Of a stretch of 64,000 nucleotides of DNA, positions 35,623-43,455 are shown in pieces (within the stretch, counting starts at the first letter, position 1; each line of letters starts with the position of its first letter). Source of the DNA: Alloprevotella sp. (GTDB lineage: Bacteria; Bacteroidota; Bacteroidia; Bacteroidales; Bacteroidaceae); contig JAFUTC010000004.1 of NCBI GenBank assembly GCA_017471505.1, forward strand, positions 62,001 to 126,000. The letters are read 5' to 3'. Position numbers and translations under genes: made by a program. Below the pieces are notes generated by a model. That model did no database searches, was not told the origin of the DNA, and was given only the letters and a program-made list of their open reading frames with translations.

Positions 35623-36468
35623 TTAACGAATCTGGAAACGCACGGGAAGGTTGAACCAAACGGCAACGGGATGACCCTGCTGCTTAGCGGGGATGAAGCG
35701 CTTCAGCGTCTTAACCACGCGGATGGCTTCAGCATCGCATTCCTTCGAAAGGCTCTTCTTCACTCTTACGTCGCTTACGGAACCGTCCTTGTCCACCTTG
35801 AAACGAAGCAGACAAACACCCTGAACTTCCTGCTCAATAGCAATCTCAGGATATTTCACGTGGCTGTTCACGTAGGCAAGCAGTGCTTGCTCTCCACCCG
35901 GATAGGTTGCGGGCACTTCCACCATGGCGTTGTCCTGGACTTCCTCTTTCTTCTTTTCGGTATTCGTACTACCGGCTTTCTGATCAGTCTTGAGGTCGTC
36001 AATAGTCTTGGTGGCGTTGTCGCTACCCTTAATGTCCATCGAAGCCACAGTAAACTTACTCTTCTGGACATCTTCCTGAGTCTTGAGTTCCTTTTGCTTT
36101 TCAACCTGATTGTCGTCAACAATCTTAGGAACGGTAAATTGGATAGAAGATTTAACCTCGACGATTTCCTCTTTGGGCTCTTCCTTTGGTTTGTCAATCT
36201 TCTTCTCCTCTTTCGGTTCTTCTTTCTTGAGTTCGGCAAATTCGGTTTCCATTTCGCTGTCACCGGCATCCGAACCGAGCAGATTCTTCACTTCCTGGAA
36301 CGAAAAGGCTCCCAGAAGGATGGCTGCTACGGCCAGGATTACCCAGACTACGGCACGGAGCTGACGGCGTCCCTGATTGGCACGCAAACGATAAGCACCG
36401 TATTCCTTGTTACGTCCCTCAAAAACCAGGTCGCACCAATCTTTGGCGGTCAGATTAACTTTTGACAT
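35623..36468 (-). CDS. tonB: Energy transducer TonB
   Basis: Links the proton motive force (via ExbB/ExbD) to outer-membrane receptors. It is 281 residues with one membrane helix (LRAVVWVILAVAAILLGAF, about 35-55). A periplasmic spacer rich in Lys, Glu and Pro ([20 protein letters not shown]) follows. The C-terminal TonB domain (about 185-281) has VEVPATYPGGEQALLAYVN and ends PVRFQIR. A cytoplasmic N-terminal stretch precedes the helix, typical of Bacteroidetes TonB. It is the last gene of the exb operon and ends before a strong terminator. Confidence 0.95.
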   Translation of the reverse strand: MSKVNLTAKDWCDLVFEGRNKEYGAYRLRANQGRRQLRAVVWVILAVAAILLGAFSFQEVKNLLGSDAGDSEMETEFAELKKEEPKEEKKIDKPKEEPKEEIVEVKSSIQFTVPKIVDDNQVEKQKELKTQEDVQKSKFTVASMDIKGSDNATKTIDDLKTDQKAGSTNTEKKKEEVQDNAMVEVPATYPGGEQALLAYVNSHVKYPEIAIEQEVQGVCLLRFKVDKDGSVSDVRVKKSLSKECDAEAIRVVKTLKRFIPAKQQGHPVAVWFNLPVRFQIR

Positions 36469-36492
36469 AATCTTTGATTTTCTTATCGTTTA

Positions 36493-37098
36493 CTACTTCT
36501 TGTTCAGCCGGTCAATCTTTGCCTGATCCTGCGGCGTGAACTTGTCAATCACGTACTTACCGATGCTACAAATCTGCATCTCATCGAGAAGGTCAATCAA
36601 GTCCTTGTAGGTAGCTTTGTCAGAAGGTTTGATGATGACGCTTGGCGTATCTTCCGAGTTGCGTATCTCGGAGAGTTCCTTCTTATACTGCTCCTTGGCT
36701 TCAAGGGCTTTCTTGGGGTCGGAACTTTGCTGCGTGGCAAACTTTGCTTTCAGTTCTGCAACTTTCTCCTGGGCCGTGGCGTTGGCTTCCATAAGCATCG
36801 CGCGAACACCATCCTTGCCGTATTCGGTAGCCTCGAGATTGTCCTCGGCAGCATTACCCTTAAAGAAATACAGCTTACGGTCTTCGGCAATCATAATGGT
36901 GATAGCCTTCGACTCAGCCACCTGCGAGCGCGACTTATCATCGATGTCTTCCTTATCAGAAGGCATTACGATTTCCATAGTCTGCGGCTTCATCAGAGTA
37001 GTACAGAGCATAAAGAATGTAACGAGCAACATAATCATATCCACCATCGGCGTAAAGTCGACGCGGGCATTCATTTTCTTTTGTTTACTTCCTGCCAT
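36493..37098 (-). CDS. exbD: Biopolymer transport protein ExbD (second copy)
   Basis: A stator-subunit homologue of the TonB motor. It is 201 residues with a short cytoplasmic N-terminus, one helix (FTPMVDMIMLLVTFFMLCTTL, split here as FTPMVDMIMLL and VTFFMLCTTL) with the proton-carrying Asp at about 19, and a periplasmic domain. It is longer than E. coli ExbD (141) because of an inserted helical region with ATAQEKVAELKAKFATQQ. It starts 12 bp after the other exbD, and both are expressed in one operon. Confidence 0.93.
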   Translation of the reverse strand: MAGSKQKKMNARVDFTPMVDMIMLLVTFFMLCTTLMKPQTMEIVMPSDKEDIDDKSRSQVAESKAITIMIAEDRKLYFFKGNAAEDNLEATEYGKDGVRAMLMEANATAQEKVAELKAKFATQQSSDPKKALEAKEQYKKELSEIRNSEDTPSVIIKPSDKATYKDLIDLLDEMQICSIGKYVIDKFTPQDQAKIDRLNKK

Positions 37099-37110
37099 AA
37101 TTTCTCAGAT

Positions 37111-37725
37111 TTAATCTTCGCCGTTCTTGAGAGACGTTATAAGGTTATAACGGTTCTCGTGGATGCTGCGAAGAGAATTCATAACATTTTTAATTACAGC
37201 GTAGGGAGTCTTTTGGTCCGCTTTGATTGCAATGCGCATATTGTCGCCTGCAGCATCACGGGCTGCCTGAACCCATTCTTTGAGTTGGTCATTAGCACTG
37301 TCGCAAGGAATTCCAGCCTCGGCTTTCTGCAGAAGACTATTACGGTTTTCAGCAGGTGCGTCGAGCCAGCTCTTCATAAGGTCTTTCGAATAGCCGAAAG
37401 TAGGAGCCAACTGGAAAGCTTTGCGTTCGTCGGGAGTAAGCGTGCCCAATACTTTGTCAGCCATCTGACCCAGCACTTCCTTACTATCCATGGTCATGAA
37501 CACCTTGCCGGACTGATTGTCGGCATTGGGGCGCACGAAGATGGTAAGCAGGTTGCTCTCTGGAATCTTGATTTCTGAAACAGAACCAGGCGTTACAACC
37601 TTGACAGGCTCTTCCTTTACAAACGTTGCAGTAAGCATAAAGAAGGTAAGCAGCAGGACCATCACATCGCTCATAGGCGTCATGTCTATGAACGTGTCTT
37701 GTTTTTTGATTTTAAATCGTCCCAT
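37111..37725 (-). CDS. exbD: Biopolymer transport protein ExbD (first copy)
   Basis: A second ExbD-type subunit of 204 residues. The membrane helix region is IDMTPMSDVMVLLLTFFM with the key Asp near residue 20. The periplasmic part contains ESNLLTIFVRPNADNQSGKV, then MADKVLGTLTPDERKAF and IAIKADQKTPYAVIKNVMN, the last being the conserved ExbD C-terminal block. Two non-identical ExbD proteins in one operon are usual in Bacteroidetes. It lies 60 bp after exbB. Confidence 0.93.
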   Translation of the reverse strand: MGRFKIKKQDTFIDMTPMSDVMVLLLTFFMLTATFVKEEPVKVVTPGSVSEIKIPESNLLTIFVRPNADNQSGKVFMTMDSKEVLGQMADKVLGTLTPDERKAFQLAPTFGYSKDLMKSWLDAPAENRNSLLQKAEAGIPCDSANDQLKEWVQAARDAAGDNMRIAIKADQKTPYAVIKNVMNSLRSIHENRYNLITSLKNGED

Positions 37726-37785
37726 ATTGATTTGCTTTAGGTCTTAGAGTCTTTGACACTTTAAAACCGTACCTTATTTATGTTA

Positions 37786-38679
37786 TTAGTGAGTTGCGTT
37801 GAAGGTCTGAACAATCGAGAAGCCTACTTCGTCAAGAGCAAAGGTCAGGCGGTCAATCTTGTTAGTGAAATAGTTGTAGGTAATAACTGCGAGCGCACCC
37901 GTTGCGATACCAGAGGCCGTGTTAACCAAGGCTTCAGAAATACCAGTAGCCAGTGCAGAAGAATCGGCGCCACCTTCGCCACCGCCCATAGCGGAGAACG
38001 AACGAATCATACCGATAACCGTACCGAGAAGACCAGTCAGAGTACCTAGGGTGATAATGGTACCAACGATGGGAAGGTTCTCCTGAAGCATCGGCATCTC
38101 GAGAGCGGTTGCTTCGTCAAGTGCTTTCTGGATAGAGAGTACTTTCTGGTCCTTCTCCAACTCGGTGTTGGCTTCCATTTCCTTATAGCGAGCGAGCGTT
38201 GCGCCTACTACGTTGGCAATAGAACCGCGCTGTGCGTCGCAAAGTTTCTGGGCCTTGTCGAGGTCCTTCTGAGCAAGAGCGGCCTTAATATCGGTCACAA
38301 ACTTAGCAAGGCTGGTCTTTCCGTAAGCCGTACGGATAGCGAAGAAACGCTCAATTGCCAAAGCAAATACCGTAAACAACATGGTCCAAATCAGGGGCAC
38401 AATGAATCCACCTTTATATACAGTACCAATAAGGTCACCTGTAATGGGGCTGAGGTCGCCATCTACCAAGAACATGAACGGTTTGCCCGACTCAGCTCCG
38501 CCTTGGAAGTGAGAAGTCTGACCGAATACGAACAAGAAGATGCAGACTGCAATTACGAAGCAGCAAAGAATCACTGCAAAACCTGATTTAATTCCCGTAA
38601 AGCCCTTGTTGGCTTTAGCCTTAGGAGCGCCCTTCGGGGCGGTTGCACTCTTAGGTGCGGTAGCATTTGTTGTTGCCAT
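37786..38679 (-). CDS. exbB: MotA/TolQ/ExbB proton channel family protein
   Basis: The multi-helix stator subunit that with ExbD forms the proton channel energising TonB. It is 297 residues with an Ala/Lys/Pro-rich N-terminus (about 1-27) and a first helix (SGFAVILCCFVIAVCIFLFVF, residues about 32-52, quoted as family context). Later come PLIWTMLFTVFALAIERFFAI and the paired helices GTIITLGTLTGLLGTVIGMIRSF and ALVNTASGIATGALAVITYN. It is first in the operon. A promoter is not obvious in the 312-bp upstream gap. Confidence 0.95.
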   Translation of the reverse strand: MATTNATAPKSATAPKGAPKAKANKGFTGIKSGFAVILCCFVIAVCIFLFVFGQTSHFQGGAESGKPFMFLVDGDLSPITGDLIGTVYKGGFIVPLIWTMLFTVFALAIERFFAIRTAYGKTSLAKFVTDIKAALAQKDLDKAQKLCDAQRGSIANVVGATLARYKEMEANTELEKDQKVLSIQKALDEATALEMPMLQENLPIVGTIITLGTLTGLLGTVIGMIRSFSAMGGGEGGADSSALATGISEALVNTASGIATGALAVITYNYFTNKIDRLTFALDEVGFSIVQTFNATH

Positions 38680-38961
38680 TGTGAATTTAATAATTGATTA
38701 GGTTATAATAAATGTGTTGTCTTTACATTGCAATAAACTGCGCCTGAAAAGGCTTATCGCACATTTGGGCACAATATTAAAAATTTTTGTTGGAACAATG
38801 GTATTTCTAAATCATAATTTTTTCTAAAATCATAAAAAAAGACTGTCCCCGTCTATTCTAATGTGGCAAAACTCGTTGATATACATCTTGCTAAATATAA
38901 TTTGCGGGTTGAATGATTTTTTTAGAAAACAGTTTCTTGTATTCTTCCATAAAAAAATATA

Positions 38962-38969
38962 TATATTTG
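38962..38969 (+). promoter_or_regulatory. ilvE -7 element
   Basis: TATATTTG, 22 bp before the ilvE ATG. A weak TTTG-like CTTG lies at 38936-38939. The rest of the 312-bp gap from exbB (38680-38991) is AT-rich and shows no gene, RNA or repeat that I recognise. Confidence 0.5.
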
Positions 38970-38991
38970 CATAACCATAAACTCTAACCTT

Positions 38992-40017
38992 ATGACCACA
39001 CAAATCAATTGGGAAAAACTGGGCTTCGGATATATTACTACCGACTATAATGTCCGCACCCACTTTCACGATGGCAGATGGAGCGAGCCCGAAGTTACCG
39101 ACGACTTCAATATTTCGCTCAGCATCGCTGCTACTTGCCTGCACTACGGGCAAGAGGCTTTTGAGGGATTGAAAGCCCGACGCTGCCCCGATGGCAAGGT
39201 TCGCATCTTCCGCCTCGAAGAAAACGCCGCCCGCCTCCAGTCTACGTCCCGAGGCATCGTTATGCCCGAAGTGCCCACCGAACTTTTCCGCGAAATGACC
39301 CTGAAAGTAGTGGAACTGAACAAGCGCTTCATTCCTCCCTACGAATCTGGCGCTTCGCTGTATATCCGGCCGCTCCTGATCGGTACTTCCGCACAGGTGG
39401 GTGTCAAGCCTTCCACCGAATACACCTTTCTGATGTTTGCAACTCCCGTTGGTCCGTATTTCAAAGGCGGATTTGCCACGAACGACTATGTGATAATGCG
39501 TCAGTTTGACCGCAGCGCTCCGCTCGGAACTGGCTGCTACAAGGTCGGAGGTAACTACGCCGCTTCGCTCTTAGCCAACCATATTGCTCACGAAAAGGGA
39601 TATGCCGGCGAATTCTATTTGGACGCAAAGGAAAAGAAGTACATCGATGAATGCGGAGCCGCCAATTTCTACGGAATAAGGAACAACACCTACATAACCC
39701 CGAAGTCGACCTCGATACTGCCGTCCATCACGAACAAAAGCCTGCAGCAGGTGGCTCTCGACTTAGGCATGAAGGTCGAATGTCGGAGCGTTGAGGAAGA
39801 GGAACTGGCCACCTTCGAGGAAGCCGGCGCATGCGGAACGGCCGCAGTAATGAGTCCGATTAACCGAATAGACGACCTCGAGAAAGGCCTGTCATACCAA
39901 ATCGCCAAAGACGGGAAACCTGGCCCCTTGAGTACGAAACTCTTCGAACGCCTTACGGGAATCATGTACGGCACGGAGCCCGACATCCACAACTGGAACA
40001 CGGTGCTCGACATATAG
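38992..40017 (+). CDS. ilvE: Branched-chain amino acid aminotransferase
   Basis: PLP-dependent fold-IV transaminase for the last step of Ile, Leu and Val synthesis and the first of their breakdown. It is 341 residues. YGQEAFEGLKARRCPDGKVRIFR is near 50-72, YIRPLLIGTSAQVGV near 125 and the catalytic lysine lies in GCYKVGGNYAASLLA near 185. ECGAANFYGI and EEAGACGTAAVMSPI follow in the C-terminal half. It has its own promoter and a hairpin terminator, so it is expressed alone. Confidence 0.96.
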   Translation: MTTQINWEKLGFGYITTDYNVRTHFHDGRWSEPEVTDDFNISLSIAATCLHYGQEAFEGLKARRCPDGKVRIFRLEENAARLQSTSRGIVMPEVPTELFREMTLKVVELNKRFIPPYESGASLYIRPLLIGTSAQVGVKPSTEYTFLMFATPVGPYFKGGFATNDYVIMRQFDRSAPLGTGCYKVGGNYAASLLANHIAHEKGYAGEFYLDAKEKKYIDECGAANFYGIRNNTYITPKSTSILPSITNKSLQQVALDLGMKVECRSVEEEELATFEEAGACGTAAVMSPINRIDDLEKGLSYQIAKDGKPGPLSTKLFERLTGIMYGTEPDIHNWNTVLDI

Positions 40018-40048
40018 GCACTTTTGCCACGCCAACCTTATAATTTAG

Positions 40049-40087
40049 GCCGTCATGTCTTGAGTCTGTGAAGATATGACGGCTTTC
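40049..40087 (+). terminator. ilvE terminator
   Basis: GCCGTCATGTCTT (40049-40061) pairs with AAGATATGACGGC (40071-40083) with one mismatch, followed by TTTCTT. Confidence 0.8.
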
Positions 40088-40114
40088 TTGTGTCTATTCA
40101 TGCCGCCTTTTTCT

Positions 40115-40122
40115 TAACTTTG
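40115..40122 (+). promoter_or_regulatory. RNase Z gene -7 element
   Basis: TAACTTTG matches TAnnTTTG, 16 bp before the ATG at 40139. Confidence 0.55.
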
Positions 40123-40138
40123 CGTCACTTTTCAACCT

Positions 40139-41056
40139 ATGGACACATTCGACCTACACATTCTTGGCTGCGGCAGCGCAAAACCTATGTTGCGCCACTA
40201 CCCAGCCGCCCAGATTCTGAACATTCACGGAAAACTTTATCTGATAGACTGCGGCGAGGGAACGCAACGCCAGTTGCACAAGGCCCACCTCAGTTTCTCC
40301 CGGATAAAAGCCATATTCATCACGCATCTGCATGGCGACCACTGCTTCGGCCTCATGGGCCTGCTTTCGACCATGTCGCTCGAAAAGCGCACCGACCCTA
40401 TACACGTGTTCGGTCCGAAAGACGTGGTGACCTATTTCGAGCCCCAACTGAAATTCTACGCCGGGGCCATCCAGTTTCCCGTTATGCTGCACGCCGTCCC
40501 CACTACCGAATCGGCCTGCATCTTCGAGGACCGCAGTTTCCGCGTTACTACCATTCCCCTGAAGCATAGGGTCGAATGTTGTGGCTACCGTTTTGACGAG
40601 ACGACTCCCCTTCCCCACATCCGGCGCGATATGATTGACTTCTACCAAATCCCTCACTATGCCATAAACGATATTAAGGAAGGGGCCGACTGGCATACGG
40701 CCGACGGCGAAGTCATTGCCCACGAGCGTCTGACCTATCCGGCCAGCGCACCGCGTGCCTATGCCTATTGCTCCGACACGGCTTTCTGTCCGCAGAACGC
40801 TCCGCTGCTCCAAAACCTCACGCTGCTGTACCACGAAGCCACTTATGCCAACAGCGAGGAGGAACATGCCCACCAAGTGGGCCATTCGACAGCGGCCGAA
40901 GCGGCACAGATGGCGGTGCTCACTAAGCCCAAGCAACTGCTCATCGGCCATTTCTCGTCGCGCTATAAGGACGACACGCTGCTCCTTGAAGAAGCCAGGC
41001 AAGTGTTCAGCGAAACCATCCTGGCCGACGAAGGACTATGCCTGTCGCTCGAATAA
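40139..41056 (+). CDS. rnz: Ribonuclease Z
   Basis: Metallo-beta-lactamase-fold endonuclease that cuts tRNA precursors 3' of the discriminator base. It is 305 residues. LGCGSAKPMLRHYPAAQ is the N-terminal block, LIDCGEGTQRQL near 38 and ITHLHGDHCFGLMGLLSTM near 62 the zinc-binding HxHxDH motif. PLKHRVECCGYRF is near 150, AYCSDTAF near 210 and HEATYANSEEEHAHQVGHST near 238. The His in LLIGHFSSRY closes the active site. It is followed at 37 bp by mazG. Confidence 0.95.
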   Translation: MDTFDLHILGCGSAKPMLRHYPAAQILNIHGKLYLIDCGEGTQRQLHKAHLSFSRIKAIFITHLHGDHCFGLMGLLSTMSLEKRTDPIHVFGPKDVVTYFEPQLKFYAGAIQFPVMLHAVPTTESACIFEDRSFRVTTIPLKHRVECCGYRFDETTPLPHIRRDMIDFYQIPHYAINDIKEGADWHTADGEVIAHERLTYPASAPRAYAYCSDTAFCPQNAPLLQNLTLLYHEATYANSEEEHAHQVGHSTAAEAAQMAVLTKPKQLLIGHFSSRYKDDTLLLEEARQVFSETILADEGLCLSLE

Positions 41057-41093
41057 ACCATTTTCCACCCCTATTTTGCAAATCCCCATTCCT

Positions 41094-41894
41094 ATGCATA
41101 CGAAAGAAGAAAAACTTGCTGCGTTCGGTCGCCTGCTTGACGTGATGGACACCCTACGCGAAAAATGTCCCTGGGACCACAAACAAACCAACGAGAGCCT
41201 GCGGGCGAACACCATCGAAGAGGTTTACGAACTGAGCACGGCACTTCTCAACGACAACGACAAAGAAATATGCAAAGAACTCGGCGACGTGCTGCTGCAC
41301 ATCGTGTTCTACGCAAAGATTGGACAGGAAAAGGAGCGGTTCGACATAGCCGACGTATGCAATGCCCTATGCGACAAACTCATCTACCGCCACCCGCACG
41401 TCTATCCCCCTACCGAAGGACCGCAATCGACGGCCTCGACAGCCGACGAGGTTATCAGCCAGTGGGAAAAATTGAAGACGCACGAAAAAGACGGAAACAA
41501 AACGGTGCTCAGCGGCGTGCCGCAGGCGCTGCCCTCTATCATCAAGGCCTACCGCATACAGGAAAAGGCAGCCGGCGTGGGCTTCGACTGGGAAAAGGCC
41601 GACGACGTGTGGCAGAAGGTCAAGGAAGAGATCGGCGAGTTTGAGCAAGCCGCCGCAGGGCTTACGAAGCAAGAGGCTGAAAAGGAGATGGGCGACGTCT
41701 TCTTTAGTCTGGTCAACGCGGCGCGCCTCTACCACCTCAATCCCGATAATGCGCTCGAGCACACCAACCGCAAATTTATCCGCCGCTTTACCTACGTAGA
41801 GCAGCAGCTAAGGCAAGCGGACAAGACCTTTGCAGATGTCTCGCTGGAAGATATGGACCGGCTCTGGAACGAGGCAAAGAAATCGGAACAGTAA
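41094..41894 (+). CDS. mazG: Nucleoside triphosphate pyrophosphohydrolase MazG
   Basis: Hydrolyses (d)NTPs, including damaged ones, to monophosphate and pyrophosphate. The start at 41094 gives 266 residues with two MazG domains. The first has KCPWDHKQTNESLRANTIEE, then EEVYELSTALLNDNDKEICKELGD (broken into family blocks EEVYEL and KELGD). The second has VGFDWEKADDVWQKVKEEIGE and EKEMGDVFFSLVNAARL. Acidic ExxE...ExxD motifs for Mg2+ are intact in both. An upstream in-frame extension overlaps RNase Z and is not coding. Confidence 0.95.
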   Translation: MHTKEEKLAAFGRLLDVMDTLREKCPWDHKQTNESLRANTIEEVYELSTALLNDNDKEICKELGDVLLHIVFYAKIGQEKERFDIADVCNALCDKLIYRHPHVYPPTEGPQSTASTADEVISQWEKLKTHEKDGNKTVLSGVPQALPSIIKAYRIQEKAAGVGFDWEKADDVWQKVKEEIGEFEQAAAGLTKQEAEKEMGDVFFSLVNAARLYHLNPDNALEHTNRKFIRRFTYVEQQLRQADKTFADVSLEDMDRLWNEAKKSEQ

Positions 41895-41926
41895 GGTACG
41901 GGCGGCCCCGCCCACTACCGCATGCA

Positions 41927-41968
41927 AAAATTCCCTTATGCAACTTCAAAATTGCATAAGGGAATTTT
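41927..41968. terminator. Repeat-borne hairpin between convergent mazG and acyltransferase genes
   Basis: AAAATTCCCTTATGCAA (41927-41943) pairs with TTGCATAAGGGAATTTT (41952-41968), a 17-bp perfect stem with an 8-nt loop. The stem core is the same as in the hairpin at 11760-11801. Confidence 0.65.
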
Positions 41969-42034
41969 CATATTGCATAATACAATTTTCAGATTGCATT
42001 ATGCAATTTTTCGGCTGCATAATGCGCTATTCCT
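41930..42034. repeat. 21-bp-period palindromic repeat array, 5 units
   Basis: Units start at 41930, 41951, 41972, 41993 and 42014, all 21 bp. The first two are reverse complements of each other and make the hairpin noted here. The last unit runs 8 bp into the 3' end of the acyltransferase gene, so the array partly encodes its C-terminus. Confidence 0.85.
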
Positions 42035-43442
42035 CCCGCGTATTGGTGGCGGCAAAAATGCGCTTGACGTGGTGGACGAACGAAGTCAGATTGTTCCACA
42101 GCCAGCGGCAAACGGTGCGAACCACCCTGGCGACGAACCGCACGACGGTAACGACCACATGTGCGGCTATCTGAATGACGCGATTGCCAACGGTCTTATT
42201 GAAGATGCGTGCCCAGTCGATGCGGAGGCCGTACTTGTCGACCAGCGCCCTATAGCCCGCCAGCCATATCAACGGCAAGGCCACGCCGGCCACTATGTAG
42301 AGCAAGAAAAACAAGTCCTTCCCCTCGCCTTCGTGTACCACCGTGTGGCAGCCGACCATATTCCACGGCAACTGCAACAGGCTGACCTTCAATATGCTTA
42401 CGACACGGAACGCCAGCAAATGGAAAGCGAAGACATAGAGCGTCCGGTCGCCCACATAGGCCAGTCCATCGGCCAGCCAGCGCCATCCTTTTACGTCAAT
42501 CATACGCGAAACCCACAGCAGGAACCCAAAACCGGCCACTCCGGCTATGGGAAGCGCTACCCACTGCGACAGTCGGGCCGCATGACCCATGCTTGTGGGA
42601 AAGAAATACGAACTGACGCAGAGATAGGCCAGGCATGCCACTACACTACATACTAACCACTTGTTTGTCAGCCATTTGTGCCAGTCTACCCGACGGTCGT
42701 ACTGCGCAATCACATAGCCGCCCGCCATCAGCAGACAGCCCTGCAATTCGCGAAATCCGCCCTGCGCCACGCCGGTCATCTTCAATCCGTCCAGACATTG
42801 CCACAAACTCATCAGCACCATCATGGCAGCAATCGACCAACCTATCGTCGCGGGCGACAACTGCTGCTTGATGGCCGTTCCGACACGCTCTGTCAGTTTG
42901 TAGCATAGCAGGAACAGCAGGCTTCCCACGAACAACGCACGGAAAAACCAGAAGGCCCCGGCAAAAAACTCGTCGTAGCCCGACATATTAAAGACTATGC
43001 TCCACAGGCGTTGCCCGAACGCATGCCAGTCGTAAGGATGCAGCACGCCGCCTGCCGCATTGCCAAACTCTTCGTTAAGCAATCCGGTATAGAACCACAG
43101 GTTGTGGACCAGCAAGAAGAACAGGCTCCAACGCAGGAATGGCAGATAGAGCCGCGTGAACTTCCGCTCGACAAACAACCCCCACTCCGCAGCATGCTTC
43201 TCCTTGAAGAAATAGCCCGCACATAGGAAAAAGACCGGCACATGGAACTGAAAGACGAAATGGTTCAGTATGCCCGGCGCACCCGAATGGGAAATGACCA
43301 CGCAGATTATGGCCAGCGCCTTGCAGATGGCGAAAGCACGATCGTGCGACGGCTTAGGTGCGGCAGTCGCAGCGGGTTGCGAGGCCGGCTGCGAAGGTTG
43401 CTGAAAAATGGTATTGTCGTTGTCAAAAAGATCCATATTCAA
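42027..43442 (-). CDS. Acyltransferase family 3 membrane protein
   Basis: A 471-residue inner-membrane protein of the acyltransferase-3 (OafA/NolL-like) family, which O-acetylates or otherwise acylates surface glycans. The N-terminus has a low-complexity stretch rich in Gln, Pro, Ser and Ala (residues about 10-32). The first helix block ALAIICVVISHSGAPG and FHVPVFFLCAGYFFKEKHA are characteristic of the family. Some ten hydrophobic helices follow, and the C-terminus is basic. It is 13 bp downstream of the cardiolipin synthase gene and probably cotranscribed. The acceptor molecule is unknown. Confidence 0.85.
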   Translation of the reverse strand: MNMDLFDNDNTIFQQPSQPASQPAATAAPKPSHDRAFAICKALAIICVVISHSGAPGILNHFVFQFHVPVFFLCAGYFFKEKHAAEWGLFVERKFTRLYLPFLRWSLFFLLVHNLWFYTGLLNEEFGNAAGGVLHPYDWHAFGQRLWSIVFNMSGYDEFFAGAFWFFRALFVGSLLFLLCYKLTERVGTAIKQQLSPATIGWSIAAMMVLMSLWQCLDGLKMTGVAQGGFRELQGCLLMAGGYVIAQYDRRVDWHKWLTNKWLVCSVVACLAYLCVSSYFFPTSMGHAARLSQWVALPIAGVAGFGFLLWVSRMIDVKGWRWLADGLAYVGDRTLYVFAFHLLAFRVVSILKVSLLQLPWNMVGCHTVVHEGEGKDLFFLLYIVAGVALPLIWLAGYRALVDKYGLRIDWARIFNKTVGNRVIQIAAHVVVTVVRFVARVVRTVCRWLWNNLTSFVHHVKRIFAATNTREE

Positions 43443-43455
43443 AAGAGATTATCGG

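Noticed and set aside
38680..38991. Possible tRNA or small RNA in the exbB-ilvE gap
   Set aside because: The gap is AT-rich and shows no cloverleaf or conserved RNA motif beyond the ilvE promoter.
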